This document shows, one piece after another, positions 1 through 9,145 of a stretch of DNA of 64,000 bases (its first letter is position 1; the number at the start of each line of letters is the position of its first letter). The stretch is taken from contig NZ_NUUX01000010.1 in NCBI RefSeq assembly GCF_002564465.1, positions 65,170 through 129,169 of the forward strand, written 5' to 3'. A model generated the notes under the pieces. That model was given only the letters and a program-made list of their open reading frames with translations, searched no databases and had not been told where the DNA came from. The translations under genes were made by a program, and so were the position numbers. The stretch comes from Bacillus sp. AFS088145. Lineage in GTDB: Bacteria; Bacillota; Bacilli; Bacillales; Bacillaceae_G.

Positions 1-101
1 ACACTCTCTTTTTTCAATCTTATATTATTAGCATTTTTACTGGCCTAATTTTTTAGGTTAATAAAGATGGAAGGTTTTTATGACACCCTTTTATCATCTT
101 T

Positions 102-1376
102 TTAGTAATTAGTAGTTTTCGCTACTTCTGTATTATTAGGTTCAGATACACGAGTTAAAAAGAAAATACCAATCACAAATAGAATAATTAGACTAAATAC
201 ACCCATATTAGAATGACCTGTAAGTTGAGCTGTTAAGCCGACGATTAATGGTCCCATGATTGATGCGAATTTACCGAAAATATTATAGAAGCCAAAAAAC
301 TCATTTGATTTTTCTTTAGGTACGAGTTTTGCGTAATAAGAACGACTTAAAGCTTGGATTCCACCTTGAGAGGTGGCGACAAGCATAGCCAAAATCCAAA
401 AGTCTAATGTAGAATTTAAAAAGTAAGCATATATACAAACAATCATATAAATAATGATTCCGACATAAAGCATAATTTTACCTGAAAACTTATCTGCAAG
501 TTTTCCGTAAATAATTGCAAATGGAGCGGCAACAACCTGTGTGACAAATAAAATAATTAATAGATTTGTTGAACTGATTCCAAGGTCAGTTCCATAAGCT
601 GTTGACATCGTAATGATCGTACCAACGCCATCGATATAAAAGAAATATGCAAGTAAAAATATAAATAAAGCACGATATTGTCGGATATGTTTAAAAGTTT
701 TTCCTAGCCTCTTAAAGCTATTTAATACAGGATTTTGTTCAGGTTCAATAAAATAATTTTGACGAACGTTTCGTAACAAAGGAATTGTAAAAATGCCCCA
801 CCAGACAGCAGTTATGAGAAAGGCAATTTTACTTGCGAGAGTTGTTGAAATTGAAAGGATCTCCTTTTGAGCTAATACAATCAAAGCGATACTAATGATA
901 AATGGAATTGTACTACCTATATATCCAAAACCAAAGCCTCGAGCGGATACCTTATTCATTCGTTCTTCTGACGTTACATCTACTAAAAAAGCGTCATAAA
1001 ATACATTCGCACCAGCAAAGCCAATAGCTGTAATCGTATAACAAATCAATAGTAAAAGCCAGTTATCATTAGCGATAAATGTAAGTAGTGCAGTAAAAAA
1101 AACACCGAGAGTAAAAAAGAAAGAAAATAGCTTCTTTTTAAATCCTTTATAATCCGCAATTGTTCCAAGGATTGGACCTAACATAGCTAATATGAATGTA
1201 GAAATTGCGATTGTATAACCTAAATAAGCAGTAGAATCGGAAGCACTTATTCCAGCTTTTGAAGCAGAAGCTTTATAAAAAAGAGGGAATACGGCAGTGC
1301 TAATAATAATAGAATAAGCTGAATTGGCCCAATCATAGAAAATCCAACTATTTTCTTGCTTTGTAAAACTCTTCAT
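102..1376 (-). CDS. MFS transporter, UMF1 (Atg22-like) family
   Basis: A 424-residue integral membrane protein with about twelve hydrophobic segments. It is likely a secondary transporter or effluxer in the cytoplasmic membrane. The N-terminal motif WIFYDWANSAYS is the hallmark of the bacterial UMF1 family, related to the yeast vacuolar effluxer Atg22. A charged loop with a GTIADYKGFKKK-type sequence follows TM2, as in major facilitator proteins. The start is supported by a GGGAGG site about 8 bases upstream. It is transcribed alone, divergently from the reductase gene to its right. The substrate cannot be read from the sequence; amino acids are a guess by family analogy. Confidence 0.85.
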   Translation of the reverse strand: MKSFTKQENSWIFYDWANSAYSIIISTAVFPLFYKASASKAGISASDSTAYLGYTIAISTFILAMLGPILGTIADYKGFKKKLFSFFFTLGVFFTALLTFIANDNWLLLLICYTITAIGFAGANVFYDAFLVDVTSEERMNKVSARGFGFGYIGSTIPFIISIALIVLAQKEILSISTTLASKIAFLITAVWWGIFTIPLLRNVRQNYFIEPEQNPVLNSFKRLGKTFKHIRQYRALFIFLLAYFFYIDGVGTIITMSTAYGTDLGISSTNLLIILFVTQVVAAPFAIIYGKLADKFSGKIMLYVGIIIYMIVCIYAYFLNSTLDFWILAMLVATSQGGIQALSRSYYAKLVPKEKSNEFFGFYNIFGKFASIMGPLIVGLTAQLTGHSNMGVFSLIILFVIGIFFLTRVSEPNNTEVAKTTNY

Positions 1377-1633
1377 GAGTTTTTTCCTCCCAAAGATTAG
1401 TAACTGCTATTTATAGATTAGATACTACTAATATTTTATTTATCCTCTACAGATTTCAGTATATTATCTAAAAATTCCCTGTATAAGCAGTGGACAAGAG
1501 GAGAAACCTTAAGATTTTGGACACGAGGCTAAAGAAAAACACGAAAAATGTAAAAAAGTAGTAGATGTTAATACATAAATTACCACTTCTATGTTATCTT
1601 AGTTATATACACAATTCTTGGAGGTTACGAGTA

Positions 1634-2800
1634 ATGAAATCTACTTTAAACGATACTACAAATGACAAACTACCATATTCAAGGACCAATCCATTTCAAG
1701 CGAAGGTTCTCAAAAATATTAATTTAAATGGAACAGACTCAAACAAGGAAACAAGGCATATTGAATTATCATTGAAAGGGTCAGGGCTTACTTATGTACC
1801 AGGTGCTGCACTTGGCGTGATTCCTTCAAATGATCCAGATCTAGTTGCTGCTATTATAAATGAAATGAAATGGGATGAAGAAGCAAATGTAACTGTTGGT
1901 AAGCAAGGTGAAACACTATCTTTAAAAGAAGCGCTTACATCCTACTGTGAAATTACACTGTTGACGAAGAAAATCTTACAACAGGCAGCTGCATTTACCG
2001 AAAACGAAGAGCTGAAAAACCTTGTGTTGGTTGAAAATGCAACTCAATTAAAGGAATATTGCTATGGACGAGATTTACTTGATATGTTACGCGATTTTGG
2101 TCCATGGAGTGCATCTACTCAAGAGATCGTTTCATTATTAAGAAAAATGACACCAAGACTATATTCAATCGCAAGCAGTATTGCTGCAAATCCAGATGAA
2201 GTTCATCTAACAATTGGTGCTGTACGCTACACTGCACACGGACGCGAGCGTAAAGGTGTTTGTTCTGTTTTATGTTCAGAACGTATTAAAGAAGGAGATA
2301 CTCTTCCAGTCTTTGTTCAAGTAAATAAACACTTCTATTTACCAGAGTCTGTGGACAAAGATATTATTATGGTTGGACCTGGAACGGGTATTGCACCATT
2401 CCGTTCATTTATCCAGGAAAGAGCAGTAAATAAAGTCAGTGGACGTTCATGGTTATTTTTTGGAGACCAGCATGAAGCGTCGGATTTCCTATATAAAAGC
2501 GAGTTAGAAAAATATCAACAAGATGGAGTATTGACAAAGATTGATACTGCATTCTCCCGTGATTCAGATCAAAAAGTTTATGTGCAGCATAAAATGCTTG
2601 AAAATAGCAAAGAATTGTACGAATGGATTGAAAAAGGAGCTTATTTCTACGTTTGTGGAGATAAGGAATATATGGCGAAAGACGTCAACGAAGCGCTTAT
2701 TACGATTCTTGAAAACGAAGGTTCGATGGATCGCGATGCAGCTGAAGCGCATCTTAAAGATATGCAGAAGCAAGGTCGTTATCAACGTGATGTGTATTAA
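1634..2800 (+). CDS. CysJ-type FAD/NADPH reductase lacking the flavodoxin domain
   Basis: A 388-residue FAD- and NADPH-binding module of the sulfite reductase alpha subunit / cytochrome P450 reductase type. Visible motifs are RLYSIASS (FAD), GVCSVLC, GPGTGIAPFRSF (NADPH pyrophosphate), FFGDQ, YVCGD near residue 340, and a C-terminal aromatic residue in RYQRDVY. Full CysJ is about 600 residues with an N-terminal FMN flavodoxin domain. That domain is absent here and no flavodoxin gene lies upstream. ATG 1634 is preferred over the in-frame 1565 codon because GGAGG precedes it. No sulfite reductase beta subunit is adjacent. It probably takes electrons from NADPH to a separate flavodoxin or acceptor; the partner is unknown. 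Confidence 0.8.
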   Translation: MKSTLNDTTNDKLPYSRTNPFQAKVLKNINLNGTDSNKETRHIELSLKGSGLTYVPGAALGVIPSNDPDLVAAIINEMKWDEEANVTVGKQGETLSLKEALTSYCEITLLTKKILQQAAAFTENEELKNLVLVENATQLKEYCYGRDLLDMLRDFGPWSASTQEIVSLLRKMTPRLYSIASSIAANPDEVHLTIGAVRYTAHGRERKGVCSVLCSERIKEGDTLPVFVQVNKHFYLPESVDKDIIMVGPGTGIAPFRSFIQERAVNKVSGRSWLFFGDQHEASDFLYKSELEKYQQDGVLTKIDTAFSRDSDQKVYVQHKMLENSKELYEWIEKGAYFYVCGDKEYMAKDVNEALITILENEGSMDRDAAEAHLKDMQKQGRYQRDVY

Positions 2801-2830
2801 GATTAAAAGGTATTAAGTATTTTTTATAAC

Positions 2831-2878
2831 AAAAAGTAACCCTTTGTTCCAGATGTTACGAGGGGTTACTTTTTTTTC
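2831..2878 (+). terminator. Intrinsic terminator after the CysJ-type gene
   Basis: The arms AAAAGTAACCC and GGGGTTACTTTT flank a short loop and are followed by a run of T residues. Confidence 0.85.
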
Positions 2879-3149
2879 CATTTAGCCCATTCTTTATACA
2901 ACATACGAATGGATTGTTGAACAAGGACAGAAGTTACAACATTTGGATTCCTCAATTCTCTTTATACTAAAACCCGGTTTAGTTTTAGTCATACATCCCA
3001 AAGCATAAAGGTGAGGAATATGTACTTATACAATATGGAACACTAATACTCGATCTTACGGGTGAGAGATATGAATTAAGTCTTAATGTCACTATTAAAT
3101 TCAGCTCAAAAAAGAACATATGAGTAAAACGATATGACGAGGTGTTGTT
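2879..3149. other. Intergenic region with no recognised gene
   Basis: Between the terminator and the DUF899 gene I see no start codon with a ribosome-binding site opening a long frame. A short open stretch ending at 3123 reads like protein (EEYVLIQYGTLILDL) but has no start codon, so it may be a fragment of a lost gene. Confidence 0.4.
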
Positions 3150-3842
3150 ATGGATCACAAAGTTCTGCCAAGAAAAGAATGGCTTGAATCGAGGAAAGAA
3201 CTTTTACAAAAAGAAAAAGATTTCACCAAGTTAAAGGATGAACTTACACAGCAGAGACGAGATTTGCCGTGGGAAGCCGTTAGCAAGTCTTATCTATTTG
3301 ATGGTCCGAACGGTACGGTTTCATTGGCAGATTTATTTAATGGAAAAAGTCAGTTAATTGTATACCATTTCATGTTCAGTCCAAATTGGGATCAAGGCTG
3401 CAAACATTGTTCTTTTTGGGCCGACCACTACAGTGGAATGATTCCTCACTTAAATCACCGAGATGTCAGCTTTGTTTGTATTTCCCGTGGATCAGTAGAA
3501 AAGTTGGAGACATTTAAAAAACGTATGGGTTGGACGTTTCCATGGTATTCATCAGGACACACGGATTTTAATTATGATTTTCAAGCATCTTTTATAGAAG
3601 ACGAAGTAGAGAATAAATTAGCATATTATAACTATACTATGCAAAATCCAATGAGTTCCGACAGAGAAGGTGTGAGTGTTTTTTATAAAGATGATGAGGG
3701 AAATATATTTCATACATACTCCACTTATGCTCGTGGTATTGACATGATGAATAACACATACCAGTTTCTCGATTTGGTCCCGAAAGGTAGGCAGGACGAT
3801 CGTGGACTACGGCATAGTGATCAATATGTTCCAAAAGTATAA
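3150..3842 (+). CDS. DUF899 family thioredoxin-like protein
   Basis: A 230-residue soluble protein of the DUF899 family, which has a thioredoxin/AhpC-like fold. A helical N-terminus rich in K and E leads to the conserved block LIVYHFMFSPNW, then CKHCSFWAD, which holds a CxxC pair at about residues 84-87, and a family-typical GVSVFYKDDEGNIFHTYS segment. The CxxC suggests a thiol-disulfide role, but no substrate is known for the family and this is inference. The start has a GAGGTG site nearby. It is monocistronic and closed by a strong terminator. Confidence 0.85.
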   Translation: MDHKVLPRKEWLESRKELLQKEKDFTKLKDELTQQRRDLPWEAVSKSYLFDGPNGTVSLADLFNGKSQLIVYHFMFSPNWDQGCKHCSFWADHYSGMIPHLNHRDVSFVCISRGSVEKLETFKKRMGWTFPWYSSGHTDFNYDFQASFIEDEVENKLAYYNYTMQNPMSSDREGVSVFYKDDEGNIFHTYSTYARGIDMMNNTYQFLDLVPKGRQDDRGLRHSDQYVPKV

Positions 3843-3854
3843 ATTTTTTATATT

Positions 3855-3890
3855 AAAAGGACTGCAAAAATAAACTGCAGTCCTTTCTGT
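3855..3890 (+). terminator. Intrinsic terminator after the DUF899 gene
   Basis: AAAGGACTGCA pairs with TGCAGTCCTTT around an A-rich loop; a short T-rich tail follows. Confidence 0.8.
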
Positions 3891-4069
3891 TATACAAACG
3901 CATTGAATTAGTTGAAAAGTTATGTAGCATCTTTTAAATGCATATCTTAAATAATAAAAGAATAAAAGTAAAACTGTAGAAATAAATAAATGTATGATTT
4001 AGGCAGGACAGTATTTTCTTTTTATTAGAAGAAATCGATTTATCTTAAATTATAAAGGGGGGAGAAAAG

Positions 4070-4735
4070 TTGAGTTATATCGATTCATTACTAAATCGAC
4101 AAGTATTTGTCCTTCTATCTGGAGATATAGCTTTTGAAGGTATTTTAACTGATGCAGGACAAGACATACTTGTATTATATAATGGTCAAAAATATTATTA
4201 TATCCCTTGGATTCATGTTCATCGAGTACATTTATGTCAGCATATTAAAGATAAGATTGATACTCCTAACGAGCCTTCAATTGCAAATGAAATTGAATCA
4301 ATTTCATACAGAAAAGTATTAACAAATGCAAGAGGAATCTTTTCGGAAATATATGTTACGGGGAATTTGACGTTTCATGGCTATATTACAAGTGTTTTAA
4401 GTGACTATATCGTTTTTTATTCACCCGTATTTAAAATGATGTATATCTCATTATCTCATCTAAAGTGGCTCTCACCTTATCATCAAAATGTAACACCATA
4501 TTCAATTGATAATGCAAACTTTCCAATTAATCCATCGAATATCTCCCCTGTGCGATCATTTGAATCTCAATTAAAAAAAGAAGAAGGAAAACTTGTTATT
4601 TTTGATGGTGGGAATGATCCAATGAAAATTGGTTTGTTGAATACGATTGAAAATAGTGTAATTGAATTATCGGTTGCAAGTGGGGAAGTAGTTTATTTAA
4701 GACTTAATCATATTAAATCTGTTCATTTGCCTTAA
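4070..4735 (+). CDS. Three-repeat Sm-like (DUF2642-like) protein, paralogue A
   Basis: A 221-residue soluble protein with no signal peptide. I read three tandem copies of a small beta-barrel unit like the Sm-like/DUF2642 fold: residues about 4-54 (LLNRQVFVLLSG...GILTDAGQDILVLYNG), about 76-135 (EIYVTGNLTFHGYITSVLSDYIVFYS) and about 162-221 (GKLVIFDGG...GLLNTIENSVIELSV...). Each copy ends in an 'IPxxHV / LSHLKWL / LNHIKSV'-like strand. TTG 4070 is chosen because an AAAGGGGGGAG site lies just upstream and no ATG fits. It closely resembles the gene at 6544, on the other side of the ArsB-type transporter. Function is unknown; DUF2642 proteins are often associated with spore coats. Confidence 0.75.
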   Translation: MSYIDSLLNRQVFVLLSGDIAFEGILTDAGQDILVLYNGQKYYYIPWIHVHRVHLCQHIKDKIDTPNEPSIANEIESISYRKVLTNARGIFSEIYVTGNLTFHGYITSVLSDYIVFYSPVFKMMYISLSHLKWLSPYHQNVTPYSIDNANFPINPSNISPVRSFESQLKKEEGKLVIFDGGNDPMKIGLLNTIENSVIELSVASGEVVYLRLNHIKSVHLP

Positions 4736-4781
4736 ATGAATTTATTTTTTTATGAAATACTAACCGACAGATTTTGTTAAT

Positions 4782-4816
4782 TGGGAAGCTATTATTCTAG
4801 AGTTTCCTTTTTTTAT
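4782..4816 (+). terminator. Probable intrinsic terminator
   Basis: An imperfect stem GGGAAGCTA / TAGAGTTTCC is followed by seven T residues, 45 bases after the stop of the Sm-like gene. Confidence 0.6.
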
Positions 4817-5151
4817 CGGTTTCTCATAACGGAAAATATATTGAAATAATTAATATTTATAAAAGTTAATTTCTAGTCGATATAATTAGAAAAAATATTC
4901 ATCGGAGTAGTCCATGTCAAATGTAAGTTGAATACCCAATAAATGTGATATTTATTGTAATTTTTCTATAAGGATTAGTGGGTAACTGTTACTATAGTTA
5001 TTTATCTTTAGGGGACATTTGCATTAGATAGGTAAAACAACCATCTTCTATAAAATAATGAATTCATCTAAAACATCATTATTATATTTGAATAATAATA
5101 TAACAAATGGACAAGTTTCATTGGAAAATATTTTATAAGAAGGTGAGTTTT
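4817..5151. other. A+T-rich intergenic leader of the ArsB-type gene
   Basis: This stretch contains no supported ORF. It presumably holds the promoter of the transporter gene. I could not identify an ArsR-type operator with confidence. Confidence 0.4.
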
Positions 5152-6507
5152 ATGAATTTCGAGATTCTAATGAGTGCTTCTGTGTTTCTATTAACGATGG
5201 CAGTTATTTTTTGGAGACCAAAAGGTATTAATGAAGCATGGCCTGCTGCAATTGGTGCAGTAATTATTTTAGTGACTGGGATCGTAACAAAAAGTAATTT
5301 AATCGATATTGTTCACAAAATAGGTGAGGCTTCTATTACAATTATCGCAACGATTGTCATGGCGATTATTTTAGAAAGTTTTGGATTTTTCCATTGGTCT
5401 GCTGCGAGACTTGCAAGTTTAGCAAAAGGGTCAGGGCGCAGATTATATTGGTATATCCAACTTTTGTGCTTTTTAATGACATTACTCTTTAATAATGATG
5501 GCAGTATTTTAATTACTACTCCGATTTTAATTCTCCTATTAAAAAATTTACGTTTAAAACCACATCAACAAATTCCATATCTTCTTAGCGGAGCATTAAT
5601 TGCCACAGCTTCAAGTGCACCAATCGGTGTAAGTAATATCGTAAACTTAATCGCATTAAAAATTGTTCATATGACACTTTATATGCACACAGCTATGATG
5701 TTTGTCCCTGCTAGTACAGGATTGCTATTTATGTCATGGCTAATGTATATGGTATTAAGAAATAAATTACCAAAACATTTGCCGGTGTCTACCGATGATA
5801 TTGAAGAGTCATTTTTTATGAAAAATTTTCATCCTTTAAAAGGGAAAATGTCAGTAGAAACAAAACAAAAAAGAACAAAATTTATGTTAAAGGTATTGGG
5901 ATTTGTTTTCATTATGCGCTGCTTATTATTCGTCGCTTCATTTCTTGGAATACCGATTCAATATGTAGCAGTTTTAGGTTCACTCGTCTTATTAACGTGG
6001 AGATGGTATCACTTACGGACAAGCCCTGTTGATATCTTAAAAAAGACACCTTGGCATATTTTAGTCTTTGCATTTTCAATGTATGTGATAATTTATGGTC
6101 TCCATAATGCTGGCTTAACTGCAGCTTTAGTAAAATTCTGTGAACCAATCGTTAATCAAGGCTTATTTCAAGCAAGCTTTATCATGGGAGGATTAGTTTC
6201 AATCCTATCAAATCTGTTTAATAATCATCCAGCTTTAATGGTTGGAACTATTACACTGACAGAAATGGGGCTTGATCCAATTACATTAAAGACAATTTAT
6301 CTAGCTAATATTATCGGTAGTGACATTGGGTCGTTATTACTTCCAGTAGGTACTTTAGCATCCTTAATTTGGATGCACATATTAAAACAAAATAAAATTA
6401 AGGTGAAATGGAAGGATTATCTAAATGTATCATTAATTGTCATTCCATTAACAACAATCGTAACGCTGTTTTTACTATATTATTGGGTGCAATTAGTTTT
6501 CGCCTAA
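5152..6507 (+). CDS. ArsB/NhaD-superfamily anion transporter
   Basis: A 451-residue polytopic membrane protein with about eleven hydrophobic segments, of the ArsB arsenical-pump type. Recognisable parts are the first TM block, FFHWSAARLASLAKGS, the half-membrane loop LLFNNDGSILITTPILI, and a second pseudo-symmetric loop LFNNHPALMV near residue 365. ATG 5152 is favoured over the 5107 start because AAGGTGAG lies just before it. The family exports arsenite or antimonite, but members without arsR/arsC neighbours, as here, may move other anions. It lies between two paralogous Sm-like genes, and only about 36 bases separate it from the second, so those two may be co-transcribed. Confidence 0.8.
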   Translation: MNFEILMSASVFLLTMAVIFWRPKGINEAWPAAIGAVIILVTGIVTKSNLIDIVHKIGEASITIIATIVMAIILESFGFFHWSAARLASLAKGSGRRLYWYIQLLCFLMTLLFNNDGSILITTPILILLLKNLRLKPHQQIPYLLSGALIATASSAPIGVSNIVNLIALKIVHMTLYMHTAMMFVPASTGLLFMSWLMYMVLRNKLPKHLPVSTDDIEESFFMKNFHPLKGKMSVETKQKRTKFMLKVLGFVFIMRCLLFVASFLGIPIQYVAVLGSLVLLTWRWYHLRTSPVDILKKTPWHILVFAFSMYVIIYGLHNAGLTAALVKFCEPIVNQGLFQASFIMGGLVSILSNLFNNHPALMVGTITLTEMGLDPITLKTIYLANIIGSDIGSLLLPVGTLASLIWMHILKQNKIKVKWKDYLNVSLIVIPLTTIVTLFLLYYWVQLVFA

Positions 6508-6543
6508 TAATCAATTTCAATCTATTAGAAAGAGGAGATGCAA

Positions 6544-7206
6544 GTGAGTGATGTACAATCATTAGTTGGGGAAAAAATTTATGTACAATTATCAGGTGGT
6601 AATTATTTTGAAGGAATATTAACAGATTATGGTAGAGACGTCCTTGTATTGTATAACGGACAAAAATACTATTATATTCCATGGCTTCATGTTCACAGGG
6701 TTAGTCTTAGTAACAATTATAAAGACAAAATAGATCAACCTACAGGACCTTCAATTGCAGAAGATATTGGAACGGTCTCTTATCGTAAAATATTATCAAA
6801 TGCAAAAGGAATCTTTGCAGAGATTTATGTTACTGGTAATATCACATTTCATGGGAATATTATAAACGTATTAAGTGACTATATCGTGTTTTATTCACCA
6901 GTATTTAAAATGTTGTATATCCCTTTATCACATTTAAAATGGCTAACACCATACAATCATAATGCCAATCCCTATAACTCAAAAATCAATCTATTACCTG
7001 AAAATGCAAATATGTCATTTTCACGCTTGTTTGATACACAATTAAAAAAAGAAGAAGGAAAATTTGTCGTATTTGATGGGGCGATTGATCCAATGAAAAT
7101 TGGAATACTCAAGAGTGTAGAGGAAGGCGTTATTGAATTAATTGTAGCAAGTGGAGAGGTCACTTTATTGAGGCTTAATCATATTAAATCGTATCACTTA
7201 CCGTAG
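6544..7206 (+). CDS. Three-repeat Sm-like (DUF2642-like) protein, paralogue B
   Basis: A 220-residue paralogue of the gene at 4070, colinear along its whole length. Blocks such as DVLVLYNGQKYYYIPW, EIYVTGNITFHG, LSDYIVFYSPVFKM and DPMKIGILK are near-identical between the two. It has the same three Sm-like units and no signal peptide. An AGAGGAG site at 6531-6537 abuts an in-frame ATG at 6538 but sits 6 bases before GTG 6544. GTG is therefore the likelier start, and it aligns with the start of the paralogue. The central segment around residue 145 and the repeat-3 entry differ most. Function unknown. Confidence 0.75.
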   Translation: MSDVQSLVGEKIYVQLSGGNYFEGILTDYGRDVLVLYNGQKYYYIPWLHVHRVSLSNNYKDKIDQPTGPSIAEDIGTVSYRKILSNAKGIFAEIYVTGNITFHGNIINVLSDYIVFYSPVFKMLYIPLSHLKWLTPYNHNANPYNSKINLLPENANMSFSRLFDTQLKKEEGKFVVFDGAIDPMKIGILKSVEEGVIELIVASGEVTLLRLNHIKSYHLP

Positions 7207-7273
7207 TTGGTTTACTAAATAGAGAATGAAAGAATAAAAGGGGTTGAATTAGAATTCTTCAGAGAGTAAATTC

Positions 7274-7525
7274 AACCTGGCTAATTTCATCCGTGTTCAT
7301 TTATATACTGCATTAGGAGCACTGAAGATTGGGATCGATATTCTTCTCAAACAAGAAGTATTGAAATTGGATAAAATTCTAGGTCATTGTGGCTTGTTTA
7401 AAACTGAAGTTGTTGGACAAAGAATCATGGCCTCTGCTCTCAATGTTCCGGTTTCGGTAATGGATACAGCAGGAGAAGGAGGAGCATGGGGGATTGTATT
7501 ATTATTTAGGCTAGCTTTTGTTTGA
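7274..7525 (+). pseudogene. C-terminal fragment of an FGGY-family carbohydrate kinase
   Basis: An open frame without a start codon translates to the C-terminal part of an FGGY sugar kinase. Visible pieces are [38 protein letters not shown], and [14 protein letters not shown], which resembles the family's conserved GGxxKs...[10 protein letters not shown] region. The frame ends with a TGA shortly after that motif, while intact kinases continue further. No N-terminal half is present upstream. It is a remnant of a lost pentulose-kinase gene. Confidence 0.75.
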
Positions 7526-7640
7526 AAATATTCAAGAAAAAGAAAGCTGTCAAAATATTTTTTGAAGATAAAGTCGGTTTCACTTCTTTTTGGGATATAT
7601 CGTTATCCTCATGATAAAAAACAAAATAAACAGTAAGAGA

Positions 7641-7716
7641 GAAAGAGCTGAAGAGGTAATCCTTTCAATTCATAAAATCAAAGCGCATTAAGGGATTTTT
7701 CAGCTCTTCGTTTTTA
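7641..7716 (+). terminator. Terminator-like hairpin in the decayed region
   Basis: The arms AAGAGCTGAA and TTCAGCTCTT, extended by a weaker inner stem (AATCC/GGATT), are followed by CGTTTTTAC. Confidence 0.6.
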
Positions 7717-7966
7717 CAATTAATTAAATTTATTAACATAAAGGTAGAAAAGTAAAAAGAGCTCGCAGAATTTTATGCCGAAGCTACTATTGAAAATATG
7801 TATAAAGATATTCTAAATGGCAATACTGTTATATAGATATAGTCTACAAGACAATATCTTCTAGTTAAGATTGACTCCTTCAAACGAATCATTCTTAACG
7901 ATTATATGGACTTCTTAGAAGATTGTTCTTTTAAGATGACCATATATAATTAGGGGTAAATCCCGA

Positions 7967-8026
7967 GAAAGATGGCGTTCATCGTACTGACCTCCTGGCT
8001 GGTACTTTGGACGTCATCTTTTTCTA
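7967..8026 (+). terminator. Terminator-like hairpin in the decayed region
   Basis: The outer arms AAAGATG and CATCTTT enclose a long imperfect stem-loop and are followed by a T-rich tail. Confidence 0.5.
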
Positions 8027-8275
8027 TTAGAAATTATTACCTCATCCACCAATATTAGATAAGCATTCAATACTAGTGGGGTAATTGTTGGTGGCAAAGT
8101 AGAATCAAACTCCTCAACTAAAACGAAAAACTGGACAAAGGAACTTCTAAAAAAATGGAAGGTCCTTTAATATTTTGTACCTGAATAAGCGGATAGTTGT
8201 TTAAATATCAGAAAAAGAGTATAGATGTAGAGCTTTTAGAAACGTAGATTAGGATTTTAGAGTGATTTTCATTTC

Positions 8276-9145
8276 TTAAGATTTCTTACCTACTTCTACT
8301 TTAGACCCATCATCAATAACAGCGGAACTATACCGATTAATCCCATCTGCTATCTTCATCAACAAATTTGTTAAATAGTGTTGATCCGATAGTTTTCGAT
8401 CTTCTTCGGGATTTGTCATAAATCCAAGTTCAACTAAAGTAACAGGAACCTTTGACCAATTAAATCCTGAGAGATCGTCACGATAGGAAATCCCTTTTAC
8501 TTTTGTAGATTGATCTTTAGTTACTTCCTCAACAATATTCTGTGAAATTAGTAAACTATTCTTATAAAGTGAAGGAATAAATGGATTTTCTTTAGACGGA
8601 GTTAAGACAGAAAATCCTTTTGTAGAATGATCAGTCGACCCGTCGGCATGGATTCTTATATATAAATCAGCATTGTTTTTGTTCGCTATTTCTGCTCTTT
8701 CTTTATTGCTTAAATTTACATTATTTGTTGTACGGGTAAATATGACTTTGTAACCCCTCTTTTTAAGGATATCACCTAATTTAAGCGATGCCTCTAAGCT
8801 TAAAACATACTCGGGCTTCTTTGTCACTACTCCTGTTGTACCACCAGCCACTTTAATCTTCATTTCACTAGATCCCGGACCTAGTGGTTCAAGTGCTGTA
8901 TTTGCTTTGCTTTGGTGACCTGGATCAATACAGATTAAAAGCGGTTTTGTGGATTTCTTCTTTTCATATGTTTTTATGACTTTATTAGGTTTTTCTTTAA
9001 CGTTTTCTATTTTAGAGTGCTGACTTAGTGATGTTCTCTTCGTTTTAATATCGGAAGGATCTTTTGGATAAAATAAAAAACTTAAAATACAGATTGTAAA
9101 GATTATAAAAAAAATAAGGCCCTTTTTATTAACTACCAACTTCAA
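8276..9145 (-). CDS. N-acetylmuramoyl-L-alanine amidase (Amidase_3)
   Basis: A 289-residue membrane-anchored or secreted cell-wall hydrolase that would cleave the bond between N-acetylmuramic acid and L-alanine in peptidoglycan. One N-terminal hydrophobic segment (residues 9-26) precedes a basic linker and the zinc amidase domain from about residue 70. Metal and catalytic motifs are visible: IDPGHQ (His), LSLEASL (Glu), YIRIHADG (His) and TLVELGFMTNPEED (catalytic Glu). It starts at a TTG that overlaps the stop of the upstream zinc-ribbon/YARHG gene (TTGA), with a GGGAGG site before it. The two genes are therefore translationally coupled and probably act together at the envelope. Confidence 0.88.
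   Translation of the reverse strand: MKLVVNKKGLIFFIIFTICILSFLFYPKDPSDIKTKRTSLSQHSKIENVKEKPNKVIKTYEKKKSTKPLLICIDPGHQSKANTALEPLGPGSSEMKIKVAGGTTGVVTKKPEYVLSLEASLKLGDILKKRGYKVIFTRTTNNVNLSNKERAEIANKNNADLYIRIHADGSTDHSTKGFSVLTPSKENPFIPSLYKNSLLISQNIVEEVTKDQSTKVKGISYRDDLSGFNWSKVPVTLVELGFMTNPEEDRKLSDQHYLTNLLMKIADGINRYSSAVIDDGSKVEVGKKS

Larger units (their letters stand above)
7526..8275. other. Decayed intergenic region with two terminator-like hairpins
   Basis: No intact gene is seen. A short protein-like stretch at about 7762-7837 (ELAEFYAEATIENMYKDILNG) ends in a stop and may be debris from the same lost sugar operon as the kinase fragment. Two terminator-like hairpins are listed separately. The last 240 bases before the amidase stop hold nothing I recognise. 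Confidence 0.4.

Noticed and set aside
1504-1633. T-box or S-box leader before the CysJ-type gene
   Set aside because: Neither the conserved T-box sequence nor the S-box core is present, and no terminator precedes the gene.
2541-2816. 91-codon plus-strand frame inside the CysJ-type gene
   Set aside because: Out-of-frame reading of the conserved NADPH domain; basic, without motifs.
7240-7281. Inverted repeat GGGTTGAATT / AATTCAACC as a terminator of the second Sm-like gene
   Set aside because: The arms pair, but no T-run follows on the plus strand and the right arm runs into the kinase remnant.
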